A DNA stretch of 10,786 nt, from contig JAGLOT010000009.1 of the NCBI GenBank assembly GCA_023137655.1, forward strand, positions 1 to 10,786, written 5' to 3'. The notes beneath the pieces were generated by a model that saw nothing but the letters and a program-made list of their open reading frames with translations, had not been told where the DNA came from and searched no databases. Within the stretch, counting starts at the first letter, position 1. Each line of letters begins with the position of its first letter. A program made the translations under genes and the position numbers. This stretch comes from Nanobdellota archaeon. GTDB taxonomy: Archaea > Nanobdellota > Nanobdellia > Woesearchaeales > BS150m-G63. This document shows, one piece after another, positions 1 to 5,184 of the stretch.

Positions 1-69
1 AAAAAGTGGTGGGAACACCGGGATTTGAACACGGGACCTCTACGTCTTCAGCGTAGCGCTCTCCCAGAC
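1..69 (-). repeat. attL: orphan 3' part of tRNA-Phe
   Basis: Bases 1-69 are identical to 6775-6843. Positions 7-69 are the last 63 nt of the tRNA-Phe gene, from the D-loop through the encoded CCA, and identity stops inside the D-loop. There is no 5' acceptor strand here, so this is not a working tRNA. The same bases are in frame within the N-terminal part of the integrase. Confidence 0.93.
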
Positions 70-178
70 AATCCTTGAGTACTAATTTCTCAAAGTATCG
101 ACTAATATTAGTTCGATTACGCTTAAGGTAGCTGTATATTCCGCTTTCAATCGTTAAGTTGAGTTTTCTTTTATTCAT
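1..178 (-). CDS. int: Integrase N-terminal fragment, int(N), SSV-type tyrosine recombinase
   Basis: From ATG at 178 the minus strand stays open to base 1, giving 59 codons plus one base. The protein starts MNKRKLNLTIESGIYSYLKR. Its first 33 residues look like a ribbon-helix-helix module: a basic beta-strand, then two short helices ending YFEKLV. From about residue 37 the codons lie inside the att core, so the tRNA sequence itself encodes integrase residues 37-59. Joined to 6775-5816 the frame is uninterrupted (59 + 320 codons including the stop). In the integrated state this fragment has no catalytic residues and presumably runs on into chromosomal DNA to the left. TATA-like elements at 203-210 (about 28 bp upstream, giving a leaderless transcript) and 229-236 could drive it. 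Confidence 0.88.
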   Translation of the reverse strand, partial: MNKRKLNLTIESGIYSYLKRNRTNISRYFEKLVLKDCLGERYAEDVEVPCSNPGVPTTF

Positions 179-202
179 ACGTATAAATTATGTGATTTCA
201 AT

Positions 203-236
203 ACTTATAATTATCAATGTAGATGGCCTATTTAAA
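203..236 (-). promoter_or_regulatory. Candidate promoter(s) of the integrase
   Basis: Read on the minus strand there are two TATA-like boxes. One is CTTTAAATAG, with core 229-236. The other is TTATAAGT at 203-210, whose centre is about 28 bp from the ATG at 178, as expected for leaderless archaeal transcription. In the circle this would transcribe the whole int-rhh unit. Confidence 0.5.
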
Positions 237-301
237 GCTTTTGTCCTCAATAAATATCTAGGCATTTTGAGAAATAAGTTTAATTAAAAGAAAAAAATAA
301 A

Positions 302-619
302 TTAAGCAATTATTACCTCTTTTTCAATTAGTTTATAGAGCCGTTCTAAAATATTAAATTTTTTATCAATCTTATTAATTGCATAATATTTAGATTTACC
401 TACTTCTCTTGAAACCATAACTATTCCCCTTTCAATTAAATCATTAATTGAATTTCTTACAGCTGTACGTGATAAACCAGTCCCATTTGAAATATGGCTT
501 AATGTAAAATCAAAGTTTTTCCCCATCACTAAAAAGTCTAAAACTTTTATCACACTACCCTCCCCAAATATATTTTCAAATAATGGTTTACCAACTAAAA
601 TTTGTTTTGCTTGTTTCAT
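302..619 (-). CDS. Winged helix-turn-helix transcriptional regulator
   Basis: This 105-aa protein contains a clear winged-HTH. A helix with VIKVLDFLVMG is followed by LSHISNGTGLSRTAVRNSIN as the HTH (about residues 42-61), then LIERGIVMVSR and the wing GKSKYYAIN. It is of the MarR/ArsR-like or replication-initiator-like wHTH type common in archaeal mobile elements. I chose the ATG at 619 over the upstream in-frame TTG at 637 because a strong GGAGGT Shine-Dalgarno lies between them. A TATA-like element at 651-664 precedes it, and the hairpin at 668-701 lies just behind that box. It probably autoregulates or controls element copy number or excision. The specific target is unknown. Confidence 0.8.
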   Translation of the reverse strand: MKQAKQILVGKPLFENIFGEGSVIKVLDFLVMGKNFDFTLSHISNGTGLSRTAVRNSINDLIERGIVMVSREVGKSKYYAINKIDKKFNILERLYKLIEKEVIIA

Positions 620-650
620 TAGTTTACCTCCCCCCAATTTTTTTAAAACG

Positions 651-664
651 AAATATTTAAATAG
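651..664 (-). promoter_or_regulatory. TATA element of the wHTH regulator gene
   Basis: CTATTTAAATATTT on the minus strand. The predicted transcription start, about 26 bp downstream, leaves a leader of roughly 12 nt that retains the GGAGGT ribosome-binding site of the gene starting at 619. Confidence 0.5.
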
Positions 665-667
665 GAT

Positions 668-701
668 GACGGGTATCTTTTATTACCTGAAGATACTCGT
701 C
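668..701. promoter_or_regulatory. Imperfect 12-bp dyad between two minus-strand genes (operator or terminator hairpin)
   Basis: GACGGGTATCTT (668-679) pairs with AAGATACTCGTC (690-701), matching at 11 of 12 positions with a 10-nt loop. It sits 10 bp past the stop of the 712-948 gene and next to the TATA box of the wHTH gene. It could be a terminator for the first gene or an operator for the wHTH protein. Symmetry on both strands and promoter proximity favour an operator slightly. Confidence 0.5.
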
Positions 702-711
702 AAATTATTAC

Positions 712-948
712 CTAACCCTTCTTAAGTTTTCTTAGATTCAACGAAACCTTGCCATTTTTTAACTTTAACAAGGTTTTAGTTGTGACCATCGACTTAATTT
801 CTCCTTGCGGATTTTTTAAGCCTACGGAATCAAGATAATTCAAAAGGGAATACTCACTTATACTCGTTACTTTTGAATTCTTAAGCCGAATCAAATAACT
901 TACGACTAAATCTGTCGCATTCTTATGCCGAATTTTTTTAATTCGCAT
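712..948 (-). CDS. Small basic protein of unknown function
   Basis: A 78-aa lysine-rich protein starting MRIKKIRHKNATDLVVSYL. I do not recognise the family. The predicted pattern, helix (TDLVVSYLIRL), helix (SEYSLLNYLDSVGL), helix and then a short beta-hairpin (LKLKNGKVSLNL), would suit a minimal winged-helix DNA-binding protein, but this is inference. I chose the ATG at 948 because GGAGGT lies 7 nt upstream (956-961); a GTG at 957 in the same frame would overlap that site. It lies upstream of and in the same direction as the wHTH gene, with the 668-701 dyad between them, so the two may form a regulatory operon. The very high Lys content and placement fit a nucleic-acid-binding role. Confidence 0.65.
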   Translation of the reverse strand: MRIKKIRHKNATDLVVSYLIRLKNSKVTSISEYSLLNYLDSVGLKNPQGEIKSMVTTKTLLKLKNGKVSLNLRKLKKG

Positions 949-1344
949 ACTCACCACCTCCCCCTTTTCGGGATTTGATTATAATGTCACCCCTTTTTAC
1001 CCCTTAATAATATTTCTTCAGGCGGTGGTTGAATGCTTTTAATTTAGTATATTGAATATTATTCTTTAATAATATTTAAATGTTTCTAAAAATACATACT
1101 TGTTCTTTAAAAAACACTTATAATTAAGAAAATAATTATTTTCATTTAATATATATAATTGGAGGTTTCTACCACACCTGACTGTAATCTGGCGTATTTT
1201 ATTATAGAATGGGCTTTTATATATAAACATTTAATGTTTAGAAATTATGTTTTTTGTCATATATTTTGAGGTTATAACATTTGTCCTTTAATACTTAAGT
1301 CTTCCAAAAAGTATTTATATTTAATAATAAATTAATTATATTAA
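949..1344. other. Divergent intergenic region, about 400 bp
   Basis: No convincing gene. It contains a TATA-like box on the minus strand (977-984), a repeated 12-mer TTAATAATATTT (1004-1015 and 1066-1077), and a short dyad AATATTATT / AATAATATT (1055-1063 / 1068-1076). A TATA-rich stretch at about 1146-1161 precedes a locally GC-richer segment at 1162-1200. The leaderless promoter of the nuclease gene is at its right end. The rest is AT-rich and I see nothing in it. Confidence 0.5.
1312..1324 (+). promoter_or_regulatory. TATA box for the nuclease-like gene
   Basis: TATTTATATTTAA is centred about 27 bp upstream of the ATG at 1345, the spacing for a leaderless archaeal transcript. No Shine-Dalgarno is present. 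Confidence 0.6.
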
Positions 1345-2220
1345 ATGAATCAAAAAGAACCCTCCACTGGGAAAAATCCAACAAATGCGGAAATTTTAGG
1401 GGCAATCCAAAATTCAGGTTATCTTTTAGAACAAGAAATAGCTACAATTTTAGAGAAAAATAATTTTCATGTAGAGACAAATAAACCATTTGAAGACTTA
1501 GAAACAAACAAATCAAGAGAAATTGATGTTTATGCAATTAAACGAATATTTTTAGATGAAAATAGAAAATTGAGTATATGGGTAAATATCTTGTGTGAAT
1601 GTAAAAATAATTCTAAGCCATTTGTTTTTATCGGAAGGAACAAAAATGAAAGAGATAAAATATTAGATTTGATGCAATTTACTTTTCCAATTTACCATTA
1701 TGACAAACCCATAAAAGATAAAGAGGATATGTTTGAACAAGTCCCAGTCATTAATTATCTAAATTTAGAAGATAAATATTTGTTTTCAAGATTAAAACTT
1801 AAATATGTCCAATTTTCAAAGATTGTTAGGTCAGGTAAAAAATGGGAGGCAAATCATAGCGGTATTTTTGATTCGATTTTGATGCCAATTATTAAAGCGA
1901 TGATTTACTTCAGAAAAGAATATTTTAATCACAAAAGTTGGAATAATATAGTACTTCGTTTTCCAGTTGTAGTTTTAAATTCAAAGTTGTTAGCAATAGA
2001 TTCAACACAAAAAAATTACAAGCTAAAGTCTGAAAAATATGTGCCATTATTGAGGGAGATTAGTTCAGATAATATTAAGGGAAAATTTGTAACAGATTTT
2101 ACTAATAAAACTAATTTTCAAGCATATATAAATGAACAAATTAAATTTGCGAATGCGGTAAAATCAATAGCTGAAAAAAATCCAGATTTATTAGTCAAAA
2201 AGAGTAGAAAATTAAGATAA
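1345..2220 (+). CDS. PD-(D/E)XK restriction-endonuclease-like protein
   Basis: A 291-aa protein whose N-terminal third carries a PD-(D/E)XK nuclease signature: GYLLEQEIATILEKNNF with Glu29/Glu31 on the first helix, REIDVYAI with Asp61, and ILCECKNN with the ExK pair Glu85/Lys87. KPFVFIGR follows as the next strand. This order (E, D, ExK) is that of Mrr-like and standalone restriction-like nucleases. The C-terminal 200 residues have no motif I can name and are probably helical, giving target recognition or dimerisation. No methyltransferase lies next to it, so it is not a complete type II restriction-modification system. A defence or exclusion cargo gene, or a nuclease acting in element replication, are both possible. 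It has its own leaderless promoter, and a short hairpin with a T-tract follows the stop. The catalytic call rests on motifs; the role is inference. Confidence 0.75.
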   Translation: MNQKEPSTGKNPTNAEILGAIQNSGYLLEQEIATILEKNNFHVETNKPFEDLETNKSREIDVYAIKRIFLDENRKLSIWVNILCECKNNSKPFVFIGRNKNERDKILDLMQFTFPIYHYDKPIKDKEDMFEQVPVINYLNLEDKYLFSRLKLKYVQFSKIVRSGKKWEANHSGIFDSILMPIIKAMIYFRKEYFNHKSWNNIVLRFPVVVLNSKLLAIDSTQKNYKLKSEKYVPLLREISSDNIKGKFVTDFTNKTNFQAYINEQIKFANAVKSIAEKNPDLLVKKSRKLR

Positions 2221-2223
2221 AAT

Positions 2224-2249
2224 ACCTCAACCTAAGAGGTCGGATTTTT
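2224..2249 (+). terminator. Short stem-loop plus T-tract after the nuclease gene
   Basis: ACCTC (2224-2228) pairs with GAGGT (2236-2240) over a 7-nt loop, and a run of five T follows at 2245-2249. The stem is only 5 bp. In archaea the T-tract alone can terminate. Confidence 0.45.
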
Positions 2250-2263
2250 AGCTAATGTGGAAC

Positions 2264-2308
2264 ACTTGCCATCTAAAAAGACCTGCCATACCTCACCTAA
2301 ACCTGCCA
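2264..2308 (+). repeat. Three iteron-like ACYTGCCA repeats
   Basis: ACTTGCCA (2264-2271), ACCTGCCA (2281-2288) and ACCTGCCA (2301-2308) lie in direct orientation, with starts 17 and 20 bp apart. The segment is GC-richer than its surroundings and sits just upstream of the polymerase-like gene. This is where a replication protein's iterons could be, but three short copies are modest evidence. Confidence 0.45.
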
Positions 2309-2369
2309 GGATAGATTCTAAAAAAAGTTTTTTCAAACTAAGATTTATAATTTAATTTATTAATAAAAC

Positions 2370-2385
2370 GTAATGCTAATGGTAT
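2370..2385 (+). repeat. Left copy of a 16-bp inverted repeat flanking the polymerase gene
   Basis: GTAATGCTAATGGTAT. Its exact reverse complement is at 3790-3805. The pair encloses the polymerase-like gene with its promoter and nothing else. Confidence 0.85.
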
Positions 2386-2430
2386 ATGAATATAGGGGGG
2401 TTATATGTTTAGTGTGTATCCTTTAGTTAG

Positions 2431-2441
2431 TTATATATAAA
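2431..2441 (+). promoter_or_regulatory. TATA box of the polymerase-like gene
   Basis: TTATATATAAA is centred 27 bp upstream of the ATG at 2463, giving a leaderless transcript and supporting that start. Imperfect direct repeats around TGTTTAGT (2406-2413 and 2451-2458) flank the box and could bind a regulator. Confidence 0.6.
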
Positions 2442-2462
2442 TGTGTTATTTGTTTAGTATTT

Positions 2463-3752
2463 ATGGAATATTATTATAAATTTTATCAACCTTTTATTTC
2501 ATTGGAGGGGTATGAGGGAGTTTCTGATAAAGTTAATGAATTATTTGAGTGTGTTAAGGATCGGATTAAACGTAATATAACTATGTATATTGTTAATCTT
2601 ATTGTAAATTCTGAACATCAGATAGTAGTTAGTAGTGATACTAAATGGTTTGCTAATAAAGTGGGTAAGAGTTGGCATAGTTATCGAAGTGCTATGCAGG
2701 CACAACGTTTATTACTGGGAAAAGGATTAATAATTCGCCATCCAGGATATAAAAATGTAGGATATGCTACTGGATGTGCTGGAAGGCTTGAAGCAACGCC
2801 TTCATTTATTCAATTATTTGGGGATATTCCTAAACAACCTATAAGAGTAAATACAATAGATTGTCCAGATATGATTTTTAGGAGTTTTGGTAGGCATGGA
2901 AGGGCAACAAGATATAAAGTTAAATCTTTAAACGATACCACTTTGATATATGAGGCAATTGGAGATAAAAAACTGACAGAATCTGTTCAATTAGTCGAAG
3001 GTTTAAATTCCATCCAACTTAAAATGTTTGAAATGCATAAATTGAATAATGAGTATTTTTCTAGAATTACACTAAGTTTTAATACTGAAATTGATGAAAA
3101 TATAGCTCAAAATGTATATTTGACAAGAATATTTACTAGAATGATTAGTGGGAGATATGCTCAACAACATGCATATTCATACCTAAACATGAAAAAAGAA
3201 AATAGAAAGCATTTACTAATCAACGGAGAACGAACAGTAGAATCAGATTATTCTGGGATGCATATTAATTTACTTTATGCAAAAGAACACTTAGGCCCTT
3301 ATGAGGGGGACTCTTATATGGATATTGTAACAAACTTAGTGGGTTCTGAAGATGTAGATTTAAGGGGTGCAATAAAAGAATGTATATTAACAGCAATAAA
3401 TGCAAAAGATATGATTAATTATAAAAAATCCATAAATTGGAATTCTAAGAAAACGAAGCAAATATTAATTCAAAATAGCTTAACTTCTGAAGAAGTTATT
3501 GATGCATTTAAAATAGTGCATAGACCAATAGCTGAATATCTTAATTCTAGTATTGGGGGGCCTTTGATGTATCAAGATAGTCAAATATTGACTCAAGTTT
3601 TACTTAAACTTAAATCAGAGGATATATTGGGTTTGCCCTTACATGATAGCATTATATGCCAAGAAAATGATAAAGAAAGGGTTAAACAAATAATGGGTGA
3701 AATATATTTAGAACAAACAGGATATCCAATAGATATAAAGATTAAAGAATGA
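2463..3752 (+). CDS. Polymerase-like replication protein with family A / T7-RNAP-type palm motifs
   Basis: A 429-aa protein. Residues 240-429 hold a reduced right-hand polymerase core. Motif A is VESDYSGMHINLLY with Asp262. Motif B is RGAIKECILTAIN, with Arg301, Lys305, Leu309 and Asn313 at the R-x3-K-x3-x-x3-Y spacing of the O-helix. Motif C is LPLHDSIIC with His394-Asp395. QDSQILTQVLLKL before motif C and the terminal strand YPIDIKIKE also fit the fold. The sugar-selecting Glu that follows motif A in DNA polymerase I is His267 here, and motif C reads HDS as in T7 RNA polymerase rather than HDE, so rNTP use or priming is possible. There is no exonuclease domain. The N-terminal part (about 35-120) looks like a winged helix with GRLEATPSFIQLF. 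From memory, uncharacterised bacterial mobile-element proteins share this layout. It is most likely the element's replicase or primase-polymerase. Activity is inferred. Confidence 0.72.
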   Translation: MEYYYKFYQPFISLEGYEGVSDKVNELFECVKDRIKRNITMYIVNLIVNSEHQIVVSSDTKWFANKVGKSWHSYRSAMQAQRLLLGKGLIIRHPGYKNVGYATGCAGRLEATPSFIQLFGDIPKQPIRVNTIDCPDMIFRSFGRHGRATRYKVKSLNDTTLIYEAIGDKKLTESVQLVEGLNSIQLKMFEMHKLNNEYFSRITLSFNTEIDENIAQNVYLTRIFTRMISGRYAQQHAYSYLNMKKENRKHLLINGERTVESDYSGMHINLLYAKEHLGPYEGDSYMDIVTNLVGSEDVDLRGAIKECILTAINAKDMINYKKSINWNSKKTKQILIQNSLTSEEVIDAFKIVHRPIAEYLNSSIGGPLMYQDSQILTQVLLKLKSEDILGLPLHDSIICQENDKERVKQIMGEIYLEQTGYPIDIKIKE

Positions 3753-3789
3753 ATGTATAGAACCGTATACAACATACACTACACTACTA

Positions 3790-3805
3790 ATACCATTAGC
3801 ATTAC
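3790..3805 (-). repeat. Right copy of the 16-bp inverted repeat flanking the polymerase gene
   Basis: ATACCATTAGCATTAC is the exact reverse complement of 2370-2385 and lies 37 bp after the polymerase stop codon. The two copies are 1404 bp apart, so this is not a simple terminator hairpin. Confidence 0.85.
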
Positions 3806-3853
3806 AAAATTAAGTGATGTGATGATTTATATTTTTAAATTAATAATTATAGT

Positions 3854-4396
3854 TTATTTTTTATTGGATAAATAAATTTCTTTAATGATATCTTTATGAC
3901 TTGTCCTAAATATTAGTTGGCCATGTAATCCTTTAAAATTTTCTATGCATGTACCCCACACATCATAAAATAAATCGGATTGGTGTCTATCGTTAGATTC
4001 TACTCTTAATGAATTGTAAGTGGGAAATTGTGTACTAAATGACCCATGCGTTAAAGAGTTATTTAATTTAATATTGCTAAAAGAAGGATTATCTGATTTG
4101 AAGATTACTTCTGAGATGGTGGTTGGTTGAAGTCCAGTATTTTTAATATCTACACTTATTCTTAAATCTATATGTGGTGCTTTAGTTGATTTACCTAATC
4201 AATTTTTTACATGGACCTCATTTATTTTAATTTCCAATTTTATTTTATTTTTGCGAAACTCTATAATTTTAATAATTGTTAGTATGAATCCTAAACCAGC
4301 CCCAATTAGTTGAAACCAATCTAATAAAGATAATGTGTTTAATTGATATACCCTATAGTGTATTAAGAAGCTATTATAAATCTTATCTTCATTTGT
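3854..4396 (-). pseudogene. Decayed gene for a single-pass membrane-anchored protein
   Basis: The minus strand is open from just after a stop at 4397-4399 to TAA at 3854, except for one in-frame TGA at 4199-4201. The N-terminal part reads SLLDWFQLIGAGLGFILTII, a clear transmembrane segment, followed by a basic stretch (EFRKNKIKLE). The larger C-terminal part is a beta-rich domain (LRISVDIKNTGLQPTTISEV, then a block ending in ISLSNKK-like residues) resembling the extracytoplasmic or adaptor-like proteins often seen on mobile elements. No ATG, GTG or TTG lies in frame upstream of the membrane segment, and none lies between the TGA and the C-terminal block until GTG codons deep in it. Neighbouring genes use TGA as stop (ends at 3752, 7691, 7938), so recoding is unlikely. 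Two lesions make a pseudogene the best call. A sequencing error at the TGA would leave the missing start unexplained. Confidence 0.65.
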
Positions 4397-4402
4397 TTAA
4401 TG

Positions 4403-4425
4403 TTTTATATAGTTACTATATAAAA
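4403..4425. promoter_or_regulatory. Perfect 11-bp palindrome containing TATA boxes on both strands
   Basis: TTTTATATAGT (4403-4413), one T, then ACTATATAAAA (4415-4425). Each arm contains a TATA-like core, so this could be a bidirectional promoter or operator just upstream of the decayed gene. Confidence 0.5.
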
Positions 4426-4443
4426 TTATATATTTAATATGCA

Positions 4444-4525
4444 AGTTTATATACCTCAAATATTGCTTAATCATTGTCTAAATGAGTGGTTCCACTTATT
4501 TAGATGTATAAAGAGTATATAAACT
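4444..4525. repeat. Nested inverted repeats, 82-bp dyad
   Basis: The outer arms AGTTTATATAC (4444-4454) and GTATATAAACT (4515-4525) are perfect. The inner arms TCTAAATGAGTGG (4477-4489) and CCACTTATTTAGA (4492-4504) match at 12 of 13 positions with a 2-nt loop. The outer arms also read as TATA boxes facing each other. The minus-strand one (GAGTATATAAA on the plus strand, 4513-4523) recurs at 4957-4967 ahead of the secreted-protein gene. It lies between that gene's stop and the decayed gene, and may be a terminator/promoter combination or encode a short hairpin RNA. Confidence 0.6.
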
Positions 4526-4526
4526 A

Positions 4527-4907
4527 TTAATTCAGTTCATCATAGCAAGAATTAACTACTGCAGATGTAATAAATTCTTGACAAACTAATCTAGGGTTAC
4601 TTTTATATTTATCATCTATATAGCAACCTTGACCTTTTGTACATGCAGTTAATGCATACAATTTACAATCATCTTGCTCATAACTTGTTGTTAAATCTGT
4701 AGCAGGTATTAATTCTTCACAATTTTGAAACATTTCAGACATGGGAAATCCAGAAAGTGTAGGTTTTGAAGATGTTGAGCTACTAGTACTTTTTGTTGAA
4801 GTTGTTTTTGAAGATGTTGAATTATTATCCCCATTAAACATACTCATAAAAAAAATAAGCTGAACTACTATTACTATTGTAATTAATACTTTCCCCCAAG
4901 TTTCCAT
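4527..4907 (-). CDS. Membrane-anchored, Ser/Thr-rich, six-cysteine exported protein
   Basis: A 126-aa protein. An N-terminal hydrophobic helix (LITIVIVVQLIFFMSMF, about residues 8-24) follows a short METWGK head and acts as an uncleaved signal-anchor. Residues 29-50 are almost only Ser, Thr and Lys, a stalk likely to be glycosylated on an archaeal surface. Residues 51-126 form a compact domain with six cysteines (63, 81, 89, 95, 109, 121), an even number suited to three disulfides outside the cell. I do not recognise the family. The start at 4907 is supported by AGAGGT (4914-4919 on the opposite strand) 6 nt upstream and by a TATA element at 4957-4967. The gene is divergent from the 51-aa RHH gene and shares its GTAC operator region. 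Possible roles are surface exclusion, a pilus-like or viral surface component, or a secreted toxin-like protein. Confidence 0.7.
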   Translation of the reverse strand: METWGKVLITIVIVVQLIFFMSMFNGDNNSTSSKTTSTKSTSSSTSSKPTLSGFPMSEMFQNCEELIPATDLTTSYEQDDCKLYALTACTKGQGCYIDDKYKSNPRLVCQEFITSAVVNSCYDELN

Positions 4908-4956
4908 TTTAATACCTCTGATAATTAATATAATTATTTAATTTGTTAGGTTAATG

Positions 4957-4967
4957 GAGTATATAAA
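4957..4967 (-). promoter_or_regulatory. TATA box of the exported-protein gene
   Basis: TTTATATACTC on the minus strand. The expected start near 4937 leaves a leader of about 30 nt holding the AGAGGT ribosome-binding site. The same 11-mer occurs at 4513-4523 in the same orientation. Confidence 0.55.
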
Positions 4968-4973
4968 ACTTTA

Positions 4974-5010
4974 GGTACAAGTACCCAAATATCTATTTAA
5001 GTACTGGTAC
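4974..5010. promoter_or_regulatory. Paired GTACnnGTAC operators around the TATA box of the 51-aa RHH gene
   Basis: GGTACAAGTACC (4974-4985) and GTACTGGTAC (5001-5010) are two copies of a GTACnnGTAC palindrome with centres 26 bp apart. The plus-strand TATA element CTATTTAA (4993-5000) lies between them, 26 bp from the ATG at 5023. Bound protein would block TBP/TFB on the RHH promoter and sit beside the divergent promoter at 4957-4967, suggesting autorepression and shared control. Confidence 0.65.
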
Positions 5011-5022
5011 CTATATAATATT

Positions 5023-5178
5023 ATGGCAAGAAAGGGCTATACAACTATTGCAATTCCAGACGAATTGGCAGATGAGCTGGACGTTATTGTTGAAAATAAG
5101 AAAAGAGGTTATTCTTCTCGTGGTGAACTAGTTAAAGATGCCATTCGACAATTGTTAGATAAAATAAAAAAGAAATAA
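5023..5178 (+). CDS. 51-aa ribbon-helix-helix (CopG-like) regulator
   Basis: A very small gene running from ATG 5023 to TAA 5178. The product begins MARKGYTTIAIPDELADELD and continues with SSRGELVKDAIRQLLDKI. This is the textbook RHH layout: a short DNA-contacting beta-strand (GYTTIAI, residues 5-11), helix 1 (PDELADELDVIVENKK), a turn with GYSSRGE, and helix 2 (LVKDAIRQLL). RHH proteins of this size (compare CopG, about 45 aa) act as dimers that repress plasmid replication or their own operon. The leaderless promoter with flanking GTACnnGTAC palindromes fits autorepression. It also lies divergent to the exported-protein gene, so it probably controls that too. Its stop is 6 bp from the end of the convergent 48-aa gene. 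Confidence 0.88.
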   Translation: MARKGYTTIAIPDELADELDVIVENKKRGYSSRGELVKDAIRQLLDKIKKK

Positions 5179-5184
5179 AATTAT

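Noticed and set aside
1..69. A second functional tRNA-Phe gene at the left edge
   Set aside because: The 5' acceptor strand and half of the D-arm are absent; identity to the tRNA stops in the D-loop at base 69.
1162..1271. Short plus-strand frame from TTG with residues STTPDCNLA, reminiscent of the start of a radical SAM motif
   Set aside because: Only about 36 codons, lacks the CxxxCxxC cysteines, and has no proper start. Probably chance in a slightly GC-richer patch.
949..1344. CRISPR array or leader in the long intergenic region
   Set aside because: No regularly spaced repeats of 24-37 bp; only short AT-rich repeats.
3593..3775. Minus-strand 60-aa ORF opposite the end of the polymerase gene
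   Set aside because: Lies antisense to motif C coding sequence. Its hydrophobic composition is a by-product of the opposite strand.
4199..4201. TGA as a sense (Trp) codon in this organism
   Set aside because: Three unrelated genes (ending at 3752, 7691 and 7938) use TGA as a normal stop, and Trp is TGG throughout the other proteins.
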